Assembly (NCBI GenBank): GCA_037445635.1
Contig: JBBIKC010000025.1
Location: 1 to 50,952, forward strand
Source: JBFMCC01 sp037445635
Lineage (GTDB): Bacteria > Chloroflexota > Anaerolineae > Anaerolineales > Villigracilaceae
Direction: 5' to 3'
Length of the DNA stretch: 50,952 nucleotides
Shown here: positions 43,186 through 50,580 of the stretch, in pieces
Numbering within the stretch: position 1 is the stretch's first letter
How the letters are laid out: every line of letters starts with the position of its first letter
Notes under the pieces: model-generated
What the model saw: the letters and a program-made list of their open reading frames with translations, nothing else
What the model was told of the DNA's origin: nothing
Database searches by the model: none
Translations under genes and position numbers: made by a program

Positions 43186-43989
43186 CTAATCTTTTTTCTC
43201 TTTAAGTGCTTGGGCGAGTGCAAACGCAAACGCAATTACTTGACCAGGGCTTGTATTTGCGCGCTTTGCAACACTTCTTGCAACCACTTCCATTTCTTCA
43301 CCTGCATTGACGCGCTCAAATAATTCGGCTGCATAGGGTTTAATTTTTTCAATAACAGTGTCGGTAAGGAGCGGTTGAGGCACAGAGGAAGGAGATTCTA
43401 ATCCTAGCGTGCCGAGGTAGCGAATAATGTTATTTGGAAGAATGAATAAAGTAACGATAAACGAAATGACACCCCACCAGCCTAGAAAAAGAGTTGTGCC
43501 AGTGAAAGACCAAAAATATTTATTCGTACAATCTTTGCAAAAATGCCCTTTTACTTCTTTTGAAAACCGCATTACAAGAACGCCAATATTTTGATAATAC
43601 TCTACATATTTCGTCTGAGCCTCTCTTCCACAACTTTGGCAAAAAATCGCAGAAGACACTCGGTTCTCGACATGCCTTTGAGCGGGAATTTCTTGAATGG
43701 TTGGAGTTGGATTGTCTTGTTTCACAGGATGCCGCTTTGAGGTTTCGTTCTTAAGTGCTTTTGGATCGCTGGGCTTTTCTCTTGTTGCCAATTTTCTGGT
43801 ATCAATTGTATCTGTTGATGTACTGATTTTTCTGGATTTTGCCTGTGCAACTAAATGGGAATCGCTGAGTTTTCGCTTGGCACTACTTTCTTTTGACGAA
43901 ATAACCGCGTGACAATTTGGGCAAGTCCCATCCTGTTTAGGCAAAACCCGAGTCTTGCATTTTGGACAAGTGATAATGCCTATGTTCAT
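43186..43989 (-). CDS. Zinc-ribbon membrane protein, cassette gene
   Basis: 267 residues. An N-terminal zinc ribbon (CPKCKTRVLPKQDGTCPNCH) is followed by a polar linker (about residues 30-115). A second Cys cluster follows (CQSCGREAQTKYVEYYQNIG, then CKDC near residue 155), then two membrane helices (about 160-195) and a helical tail with many Ala. The Cys pairs probably bind one metal each. Function unknown. ATG 43989 has a strong AAGGAAGGA site; the longer in-frame start lies in the attC-proximal sequence. It shares the cassette with the lipoprotein gene. Confidence 0.75.
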   Translation of the reverse strand: MNIGIITCPKCKTRVLPKQDGTCPNCHAVISSKESSAKRKLSDSHLVAQAKSRKISTSTDTIDTRKLATREKPSDPKALKNETSKRHPVKQDNPTPTIQEIPAQRHVENRVSSAIFCQSCGREAQTKYVEYYQNIGVLVMRFSKEVKGHFCKDCTNKYFWSFTGTTLFLGWWGVISFIVTLFILPNNIIRYLGTLGLESPSSVPQPLLTDTVIEKIKPYAAELFERVNAGEEMEVVARSVAKRANTSPGQVIAFAFALAQALKEKKD

Positions 43990-44023
43990 AATATTCCTTC
44001 CTTTGATTTTCAACTATCAAGCC

Positions 44024-44152
44024 GCCGAACGGTGTGCGTTACCTGCGTGTGGGCGGGCTGGGATTCGGCTTGGGAGCAGGAAAAACTCGAAGCCAGAAAA
44101 ATGCTCGAAAATGCCGCAGAATCCCACACGTCAGGTGCACGCTTTGTTGGCT
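44024..44152 (-). repeat. attC site, copy 4 (129 bp)
   Basis: Plus-strand ends are GCCGAAC (44024-44030) and GTTGGCT (44146-44152). The length is the same as copies 2 and 3 and nearly all positions are shared. It follows the methylase gene stop (44164-44166) by about 11 bp. Confidence 0.85.
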
Positions 44153-44163
44153 TGCCTTTTGAC

Positions 44164-46290
44164 TTAAGAGCCACCAAACGAATTAATAAGCCCGCTTGGT
44201 TGGCACATGTACTCATGGATTTCATTGTGAAAACTAATGTAATGAGCCTTTTTGCTATCTGCCTTGCTATAAAAATATATTGACCAATTTCCGCAATGTT
44301 CACATTGTATGAGTTTTATAAATTCAGGCATTAACTCTAGGCGAGATTTAGAAACTGGATTGTACAAGTAAAGTGATTCGGTGTTCAAATCCGTTTCTGT
44401 TTGAATATCTTGCTCTGCGTATGGATAATGAGTTCCTTGTAATCGCTTGATTCTGATTGTGTAAAGCCCGTTACTCTTTTTCATCGTTTGCGGATAAATT
44501 AAGTCAAGCGCAGAATAAGCATTACTTAATTTTGCAAACACATTCATTGCTGAAGGATGTATCTCACTTACGGCTTTTTGAGCAACAATTTCAGGGACGA
44601 TACCACCATGCGCCGCACCACCAAATTTATTTCGTTTTTCAGGTATTGCGTCCAAAATCGTTAATACATCTGGATTAGACAGATTGGAATAAAAATCTGC
44701 TCCAAATGGTAAGTTGTTTAATATTTTCTCATCGTCTTTTTTCTTTTCATCTGCGATTCTCAACTGCTTGTAAAGATTAGAAAGCCGTCTATAAAGGGCA
44801 ACCCAAAGACCAAAAGACGCTCTTGAATATTGACTCTTTTTGTCCGCCCAAATCTCTTTTTCGTATTGTTCTCGTAATCCTTGCGGTAGGGCAGAGAGTA
44901 AAACGATTGAATTCAAGACAGCAATCATTTCAAACATTTTGAAATAACTATCAAGTTGGCTGTTGATATTTGGGCTACCTTTGGTTGAAATACGAAAAGA
45001 TGTAGCCAAAGGCGAAATTAAATTTTCAAATGACACATCTTTCTCGTCCGCTTTATCAAATTGCTCAATCAGCGGAAGCAAATCAGAATAATTGAATAAC
45101 TGGCTTTGAAAACTTTGGCTCGCTATTTGAATGGTTGCCGAAATTTCTGCTAATTTTTGCGCTGTTGAAACAATTTTTATTTGAGTTCCCAAATCAGGAA
45201 CTTCGATGTAAATACTTTCGAGGTCATGCGCCCTTAATGATGGAATTACTCCACCGCCAACAATTGACAGAAGTTGAATTTTTCCCTGCTCTGAATTTAG
45301 ATATAACTTCAAATATTGAGGGAGAATTTCATCACCTGACAGTGATAACTCGATATAGTTTTTGGCATTGCTTTTTTCAGGCAATTCATCCTTCATAATA
45401 ACTTTGGGTTGATTGCCTATTCTTTGAATCAAAATTGTATCTGCTGTGTCGGATTTGCTTTTGCCAATCGAAACCAACTCTGAAAGAAGTCGTAGCGGAT
45501 ATTTAGAATTCGCCTTTTTTGTTTCAAAATCTTTTATGCCTTTGTAGCGTCCATACGCCCAAACTGAATCAGTTTTTTGGATGGTATCAATATCTACCCA
45601 AAAACCTTGAGAAAGATTTTTGTTTGATGTTTTCTTTTGGAAATTTGAAACGATAACTTTTAAGGCTTGCGTTTCGGCAAACTCTGCTAAAAACACCTTT
45701 TCTGACTGCTTGGAATTTTTAATGATAACTAAAGAAGTCTTTACCCCTGCATATGGCTGAAAGGAATTTGAAGGTAGGGAAATAATTGCTTCGAGTGAAT
45801 AATTTTGAGAAATATAATCTCTGAAAAAGCGATTAATTTCATTGAACAATAAACCTTCAGGGACTATGAATATTGCATAACCATCAGGTCTGATTGACTG
45901 TAAAGAACGAAGAATAAAGGCGGCTTCGGCGCTCCGAATTTTTACGTCATTTATTTCTAATTCAATCCGCATTCCGAATGGCGGATTGCAAACTACTAAA
46001 TCAAATTTGTCTGCAACAGATGTATGAAAAAAATTGGCATTAATAAGTTGGTAGTTTAGCCCTGATTTTTTCAGTGTTGCTTCGGCTACTTGGGAAACAT
46101 CTTGATTAATATCAATCCCCACTATTTTTTCTACTTCCTTTTCTTTTGCCACAGCAGTTAATAGCGTAGCAGTTCCGCAAGCAGGGTCAAGGATAGTTTT
46201 AGCAGGAATCCCACGAGATATTTCTGCTATAAGCGAAACTAAATTTTCTGGCGTTGAGAATTGACCTGCGATTTTCGGATTATCAAACAT
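44164..46290 (-). CDS. N6-adenine DNA methylase with specificity-like and zinc-finger-like C-terminal parts
   Basis: 708 residues. SAM-binding motif I DPACGT (residues 35-40) and catalytic NPPF (102-105) define a gamma-class HsdM-like methylase. Residues about 270-430 resemble one target-recognition half of a type I specificity subunit (ILPQYLKLYLNSEQGKIQLL, then GGVIPSLRAHDLESI, IYIEVPDLGTQIKIV). The last 250 residues are helical with a Cys pair (CEHC) near the end. No endonuclease motif was seen and no hsdR is nearby, so it may be an orphan or regulatory methylase. ATG 46290 avoids a TTG start inside the recombination end at 46324-46330. Confidence 0.82.
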   Translation of the reverse strand: MFDNPKIAGQFSTPENLVSLIAEISRGIPAKTILDPACGTATLLTAVAKEKEVEKIVGIDINQDVSQVAEATLKKSGLNYQLINANFFHTSVADKFDLVVCNPPFGMRIELEINDVKIRSAEAAFILRSLQSIRPDGYAIFIVPEGLLFNEINRFFRDYISQNYSLEAIISLPSNSFQPYAGVKTSLVIIKNSKQSEKVFLAEFAETQALKVIVSNFQKKTSNKNLSQGFWVDIDTIQKTDSVWAYGRYKGIKDFETKKANSKYPLRLLSELVSIGKSKSDTADTILIQRIGNQPKVIMKDELPEKSNAKNYIELSLSGDEILPQYLKLYLNSEQGKIQLLSIVGGGVIPSLRAHDLESIYIEVPDLGTQIKIVSTAQKLAEISATIQIASQSFQSQLFNYSDLLPLIEQFDKADEKDVSFENLISPLATSFRISTKGSPNINSQLDSYFKMFEMIAVLNSIVLLSALPQGLREQYEKEIWADKKSQYSRASFGLWVALYRRLSNLYKQLRIADEKKKDDEKILNNLPFGADFYSNLSNPDVLTILDAIPEKRNKFGGAAHGGIVPEIVAQKAVSEIHPSAMNVFAKLSNAYSALDLIYPQTMKKSNGLYTIRIKRLQGTHYPYAEQDIQTETDLNTESLYLYNPVSKSRLELMPEFIKLIQCEHCGNWSIYFYSKADSKKAHYISFHNEIHEYMCQPSGLINSFGGS

Positions 46291-46323
46291 TATTTTTTCC
46301 CATATTTTGTTATGCAAGGGGCA

Positions 46324-46440
46324 AGCCAACTAGTGGTTATGCGGACGACCGCCTAATTCCTTTTAGATCACCTCGTCCGCCTAAAATCCTAAATTAAGAT
46401 AGGCATTAGGCCGACTAGATTAAACGTTCAAAAATATTAT
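46324..46440 (-). other. Outer boundary of the cassette array, possible degenerate attachment site
   Basis: The plus strand has AGCCAAC at 46324-46330, the end matching attC copy 4. Beyond it are two direct repeats, CGACCGCCTAATTCCT (46346-46361) and CGTCCGCCTAAAATCCT (46374-46390), an 8-bp inverted repeat (GCGGACGA 46341-46348, TCGTCCGC 46373-46380), and AT-rich sequence up to the oppF-like stop. It does not resemble the 129-bp sites, so it could be a remnant of attI or of another attC type. Confidence 0.45.
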
Positions 46441-46450
46441 AGCACCCCTG

Positions 46451-47440
46451 TCAAGCCTGCTTCCCCGCCTCCCAGCACGCGGCGAGATGGGATTGTCCAA
46501 CCGTCACATACGCGGGGTCCTCCGCCCGGCATCGTTCCACCGCGATAGGACAACGCGGGTGGAAGCGGCAGCCGCTGGGCAGGTGGATGGGGTTCGGCGT
46601 CTCGCCCTGCAAAATGAGTCTCTGGCGGCGCAGGCGCGGGTTCGGCACAGGCACCACCGAGAGCAGGGCCTTCGTGTACGGGTGTTGTGGATTCGACAGC
46701 ACCTCGCCCGTCGGGCCGATCTCCACGATGCGGCCGAGATACATCACCGCGATGCGGTCCGCGAAGTAGCCGCACGTCCCCAGGTCGTGCGTGATGAGGA
46801 TAATGGAAATCTGCCGCGTCTGGCGCAGGTCCGCCAGCAGGTTGAGAATCTCAGCGCGGATGGACACGTCCAGCATCGAGACCGGCTCGTCCGCGATCAG
46901 CAGGTGCGGCTCCAGCACCAGCGCGCCCGCGATGACCACGCGCTGGCGCTGTCCGCCCGAGAGCTGGTGCGGGAAGCGCGGCAGGTACGTGGATGCGGGC
47001 TTCAGCCCCGCGTCCTCCAGCGCCTTGACCACGCGCGCCTCGCGCTCCGCCTTGCCGTGGGTCAGCCCATGCACGTCCAGCGGCTCGGCCACGATCTCCT
47101 CGATGGTCTGGGTCGGATTCAGCGACTCATACGGGTCCTGAAAGACCATCTGGATGCGCTGGCGCAGAAGTTTGCGGTCGTGTTCGCTGGCGTGGGTGAT
47201 CTCCTTCGCCTCGAAGACGATCCTGCCCTCGGTCGGCTCTTCGAGCCCCATCAACGTCAGCGCCAGCGTGGACTTGCCGCATCCGCTCTCGCCCACCATG
47301 GCGATCACCTCGCCGCGCTTGAGTTGCAGGTCCACCCCGTCCACGGCGTGGACGTGCTCCCTGGCGCGGTTGAAGAAGCCCGGCCGCCCGGCCGCGAAAT
47401 ATTTCTTCAGTCTCTGCACTTCGAGGAAGTAATCCTGCAT
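46451..47440 (-). CDS. Oligopeptide ABC transporter ATP-binding protein (OppF/DppF-like)
   Basis: 329 residues. Walker A GESGCGKST, signature LSGGQRQRVVIAGAL and Walker B LLIADEPVSMLDVSIRAEI, with the C-terminal OppF-type cysteine cluster (SGCRFHPRCPIAVERC). It hydrolyses ATP to drive peptide import with the OppB, OppC and OppD parts encoded upstream. ATG 47440 gives the usual N-terminus (QDYFLEVQRLKKYF). It is the last gene of the operon and ends 10 nt before the AT-rich cassette boundary. Confidence 0.92.
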   Translation of the reverse strand: MQDYFLEVQRLKKYFAAGRPGFFNRAREHVHAVDGVDLQLKRGEVIAMVGESGCGKSTLALTLMGLEEPTEGRIVFEAKEITHASEHDRKLLRQRIQMVFQDPYESLNPTQTIEEIVAEPLDVHGLTHGKAEREARVVKALEDAGLKPASTYLPRFPHQLSGGQRQRVVIAGALVLEPHLLIADEPVSMLDVSIRAEILNLLADLRQTRQISIILITHDLGTCGYFADRIAVMYLGRIVEIGPTGEVLSNPQHPYTKALLSVVPVPNPRLRRQRLILQGETPNPIHLPSGCRFHPRCPIAVERCRAEDPAYVTVGQSHLAACWEAGKQA

Positions 47441-47452
47441 AAGACACCTTTT

Positions 47453-47518
47453 TAACCACAAAGGGCACAACGGCACACGAAGGGGGTGTTCGTTTTCCTT
47501 TGTGTCACTTCGTGGTTA
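47453..47518. repeat. Palindromic repeat related to family A, at a gene end
   Basis: The ends TAACCACAAAG and CTTCGTGGTTA form an inverted repeat with one mismatch. It overlaps the 3' end of the OppC-OppD fusion gene and supplies its last residues (LTTK) and stop codon. Confidence 0.6.
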
Positions 47519-49475
47519 ATGAATTTTCTTCCACCAGATGGCAGCTGGCGAAATGCTTCTCGCCCAATTGATGGATGGCGGGCGCTTCCACGCGGCAGCG
47601 CTCGAACGCAACAGGACAACGCGGCGCGAAGCGGCAGCCCGCGGGCAGGTCGTCCAGCCGCGGCGGGTAGCCGGGAATCGAAGCCAAGCGTTTTTCGGGA
47701 TGCGTCAAATCGGGGAAGGCCTTCAACAGTTCCTGGGTGTACGGATGTTTTGCAAGGTTATACACCGTATCCACATCCGAATACTCGGCCGTCACGCCGC
47801 CGTACATCACCAGCACCGAGTCGCACATCTCGGCCACCACGCCCAGGTCGTGCGTGACGAAAATGATCGAAAGCCCCAGTTTCTTGCGGAGCGAATCGAG
47901 CAGCTCTAACACCTGCGCCTGAATCATCACATCCAGCGCGGTGGTCGGCTCGTCCGCGATCACCACCTGCGGATTGCAGGCCAGCGCCATGGCGATCATG
48001 GCGCGCTGGCGCATCCCGCCCGAATACTGGTGCGGGAAATGGTTTTTATGTTCGGGCGAAATGCCCACCAGGTCGAGCAACTCCGACACGCGCGCTTCGA
48101 GCGCCGCGCCCTTCATCAGCGGATTGTGTTTGACGATGGCCTCGGCGATCTGGTCGCCCACCGTGCGCACGGGATTCAACGCGTTCATCGCGCCCTGGAA
48201 GATGATCGAGATACCTTTCCAGCGCACATCCTCCATTTCGGTCTCGGTCAGTGCGGTCAACTCCCTGCCGCTGAACCAGACCTCGCCGTCCACGATCTGT
48301 CCCGCCGCGGGCAGGAGCCTCAGCAGGCCGAGCATCAGCGTGGTCTTGCCGCAGCCGCTCTCGCCGACCAGCCCCATCAACTCGCCCTCGCGCAGCGTGA
48401 ACGAGACGTTTTCGACGGCGCGCGCCGGAGGCTTGCCGTCGCTGATGTAGGAGATGGACAGGTTCTTCACTTCGACGAGAATCGGCGCTTCGTCCGGGAC
48501 CCGGCCGCGGCGTTCGTGCAGAAGCGGTTTTCCTGTCGCCTCGTGCCGGACGATGGGGCGGGGTTTCATCAAATGATGGGCTTCCAATCTCGGGTTCAAC
48601 ACTTGCTCCAGTCCGTGGCCGAAGAGCGTGAGTCCCAGCACCACCCAGACGATGCCGAAGCCCGGGGCGACCAGCGCCCACCACGCGCCCGTGGACATGG
48701 CGCCGCGCCCGAAGGCATAGTTGAGCATCTGACCCCACGAGAGCGCGGTCGGGTCGCCCAGGCCGAGGAACGAGAGCGTGCTTTCGTTGAGGATCGCCAG
48801 CGAGACCACCAGCACCGCGTTGACCACGAGGATCGGCATGACCAGCGGCAGGATGTGATGACGGATGATGTGCCCGTTGCCCGCGCCGATGGCGCGCGCC
48901 CGCAGCACGAACTTGCGCGACTTGACCGCCAGGGTCTGCGAACGCACGATGCGCGCGGTCGTCGTCCAGCCGAGCAGGCCGATGACGAAGATGATGTTGA
49001 GCAGCGAGGGCTTGGTCAGCGCCACGATCACGACCATCAACGGCAGGTCGGGGATGACCAGCATCACGTCGGTGAAGCGCATCAGAAAGTTTTCGACGCG
49101 CCCGCCGTAGAATCCCGCCGCGATGCCCAGCACGCCGCCGATGAAGACAGAGATGAAGGCCGCGAAGAATCCGACGATGAGCGAGACGCGCGCCCCGAAG
49201 ATGAAATTCGAGAACACGTCCTGGCCGGCGTCGTCGGTGCCGAGCCAGTGGGCCGCGCTGGGCGGCCGGTAGACGTCGGCGGCGGTGGCGTCCACCGGGG
49301 CGGTCGCGTCGTAGGGCGCGAGGACTTCCGCAAAGACCGCCACGATTACGATGACCGCCAGCATCGCCAGGCCTACCAGTCCCATCCTGTTGCGGCGGAA
49401 GACCCGCCAGAAATCCAGGAAGCGCGCCGCGAGTTGGCGCTGGGCTTCGGTGGTTTTGGTAGAGGCGGCTTCCAT
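47505..49475 (-). CDS. Fused oligopeptide ABC permease and ATPase (DppC-DppD)
   Basis: 656 residues in one open frame. Residues about 1-300 are a DppC-type permease with six helices and the EAA docking loop (RAIGAGNGHIIRHHILPLVM). Residues about 325-640 are a DppD-type ATPase: Walker A GESGCGKTT, signature YSGGMRQRAMIAMALA, Walker B VVIADEPTTALDVMIQA and the cysteine cluster AGCRFAPRCPVAFERC. The fusion ties the inner-membrane and ATPase halves 1:1; a frameshift artefact is unlikely since both halves are complete and join through a linker with no stop. It starts 3 nt after the OppB-like stop. Confidence 0.9.
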   Translation of the reverse strand: MEAASTKTTEAQRQLAARFLDFWRVFRRNRMGLVGLAMLAVIVIVAVFAEVLAPYDATAPVDATAADVYRPPSAAHWLGTDDAGQDVFSNFIFGARVSLIVGFFAAFISVFIGGVLGIAAGFYGGRVENFLMRFTDVMLVIPDLPLMVVIVALTKPSLLNIIFVIGLLGWTTTARIVRSQTLAVKSRKFVLRARAIGAGNGHIIRHHILPLVMPILVVNAVLVVSLAILNESTLSFLGLGDPTALSWGQMLNYAFGRGAMSTGAWWALVAPGFGIVWVVLGLTLFGHGLEQVLNPRLEAHHLMKPRPIVRHEATGKPLLHERRGRVPDEAPILVEVKNLSISYISDGKPPARAVENVSFTLREGELMGLVGESGCGKTTLMLGLLRLLPAAGQIVDGEVWFSGRELTALTETEMEDVRWKGISIIFQGAMNALNPVRTVGDQIAEAIVKHNPLMKGAALEARVSELLDLVGISPEHKNHFPHQYSGGMRQRAMIAMALACNPQVVIADEPTTALDVMIQAQVLELLDSLRKKLGLSIIFVTHDLGVVAEMCDSVLVMYGGVTAEYSDVDTVYNLAKHPYTQELLKAFPDLTHPEKRLASIPGYPPRLDDLPAGCRFAPRCPVAFERCRVEAPAIHQLGEKHFASCHLVEENSLTTK

Positions 49476-49478
49476 GGG

Positions 49479-50507
49479 CTACTCCGTTTGTACGCGCGGG
49501 TCGAGGTAGGAATACATCAGTTCGGCGATCAGGTTGGCGAGGATGACCGCCACCGCAATCAACAGGAACGCGCCCTGCAAAACAGGGAAGTCCCGCCGGT
49601 TGACCGCCTCGTAGATGGCGAGTCCCAGCCCCGGCCACGAAAAGACCGATTCGATCTGCACTGCCCCGGCCACCGTGAAGCCCAGGTTGATGGCGATGAC
49701 CGTCACCAGCGGGAGCATGGCGTTCTTCAAGGCGTGGTCTTTCAAGACCTGGAAGGTGTTGAGTCCCTTGGCCTTGGCGGTGAGGATGTAATCTTCGGAG
49801 AGCACGTCCAGCAGGCTGGAACGCATGATGAGCATATACTCGCCCATGTAAACGATGGTGTAGGTCAGTGTGGGCAGGAACATGTGCCGCGCGATGTCGC
49901 CCCACTGCACGAGGAGAGGATAACTGCTCAGGCCGGGCGTGGCCTTGCCCCCGATGGGCAGGCCCTGGTTAGAGCCCCAGAAGAGCAGGATGATTCCCAG
50001 CCAGAAGGTCGGCAGACTCCACGCCACCAGGCTGACGATCAGCGCGCCGTAGTCAATGGAGGTGCGCGCCTTCCAGGCCGCGAACAGGCCGAACAGTACG
50101 CCGATGATGATCGAGAGAATCTGCCCCGCGCCGATGAGCAGGATGGTATTCCACAGCCGCTCCGCCAGAATCTCCGAAACAGGCCTGTTCGTGTGGTAAC
50201 TGATTCCCATTTCGCCCTTGAACAGGTTGCCGACGTAGATGAAGAACTGGGTCTCCAGCGGGTTGACGCTGCACGATCCAAATTTGAGCGGATTCAACGA
50301 CTCGAAGCAGTTGATCACCGGCTTGTCCAGCCCGAAGCGCACGCGGATGGCTTCGATGGCGTCCTTTTTGAGGCGCGGGTCGTGCACGCCCGCCCGCGCC
50401 GGGTCGCCGGGCAGGACGCGGAATAAAAAGAAGTTCAGGACAAGTACAAAGAGGATGGTGAACGCGGCCCATCCAAGTTTCCCTGCCAGAAAGCGAAAGC
50501 GTTTCAC
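49479..50507 (-). CDS. Oligopeptide ABC transporter permease (OppB/DppB-like)
   Basis: 342 residues with six helices and the OppB-type N-terminus (LNFFLFRVLPGDPARAGVHD). The docking loop is around EDYILTAKAKGLNTFQVLKD. It forms the channel with the DppC half of the next gene. The start is GTG at 50507, since AAGGAG lies 7-8 nt upstream; the in-frame extension upstream lies in the hairpin between genes and is rejected. The spacing to the substrate-binding gene suggests one operon with a stem-loop in between. Confidence 0.9.
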   Translation of the reverse strand: MKRFRFLAGKLGWAAFTILFVLVLNFFLFRVLPGDPARAGVHDPRLKKDAIEAIRVRFGLDKPVINCFESLNPLKFGSCSVNPLETQFFIYVGNLFKGEMGISYHTNRPVSEILAERLWNTILLIGAGQILSIIIGVLFGLFAAWKARTSIDYGALIVSLVAWSLPTFWLGIILLFWGSNQGLPIGGKATPGLSSYPLLVQWGDIARHMFLPTLTYTIVYMGEYMLIMRSSLLDVLSEDYILTAKAKGLNTFQVLKDHALKNAMLPLVTVIAINLGFTVAGAVQIESVFSWPGLGLAIYEAVNRRDFPVLQGAFLLIAVAVILANLIAELMYSYLDPRVQTE

Positions 50508-50533
50508 TTTCGGCTCCTTTTCGATAAACGGCA

Positions 50534-50564
50534 CAGGGCGGTGGAAACTCGTTCCACCGCCCTG
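50534..50564 (-). terminator. Stem-loop between binding-protein and OppB-like genes
   Basis: A perfect 13-bp inverted repeat (50534-50546 and 50552-50564) with a 5-nt loop, in the 73-nt gap. The position is the same as that of the hairpin at 8393-8431 in the BMP operon. No long U-run follows on the minus strand, so a partial terminator or mRNA-stabilising hairpin is likely. Confidence 0.7.
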
Positions 50565-50580
50565 CAAGAATCACCCGCGC

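Larger units (their letters stand above)
39281..46330 (-). mobile_element. Integron-type gene cassette array without integrase
   Basis: AT-rich block of minus-strand genes separated by three 129-bp sites (40996-41124, 42652-42780, 44024-44152) plus a partial copy (39281-39381). The sites have attC architecture: 7-bp ends of the RYYYAAC/GTTRRRY type, imperfectly paired arms with an unpaired base, and a central loop. Genes lie upstream of a site on the same strand, as in cassettes. Cassette ends match pairwise over 9-12 bp in three cases. No integron integrase gene occurs in the window, so this is either a distal part of a larger chromosomal integron or a stranded attC cluster. Confidence 0.82.

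Noticed and set aside
39281..44152. CRISPR array or MITE as an explanation for the 129-bp repeats
   Set aside because: The copies are too long and too widely and unevenly spaced for CRISPR. A MITE would have short target duplications and no fixed gene orientation, and would not give cassette-wise matching ends.
40983..44283. Plus-strand open frames in three places that share a peptide of the form WEQEKLEARKMLENAAES
   Set aside because: They are the attC-like repeats read in one frame. The shared peptide follows from DNA repeat identity; there is no ribosome site and the frames run against the cassette genes.
46291..46329. TTG start at 46329 for the methylase
   Set aside because: It lies inside the recombination end of the cassette and adds residues unlike the family; ATG 46290 gives a normal start.
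48030..50426. A 798-residue plus-strand open frame opposite the peptide transporter genes
   Set aside because: It is antisense to genes with clear family motifs, is rich in His, Arg, Asp and Gln as expected for a GC-rich shadow frame, and has no recognisable domain.
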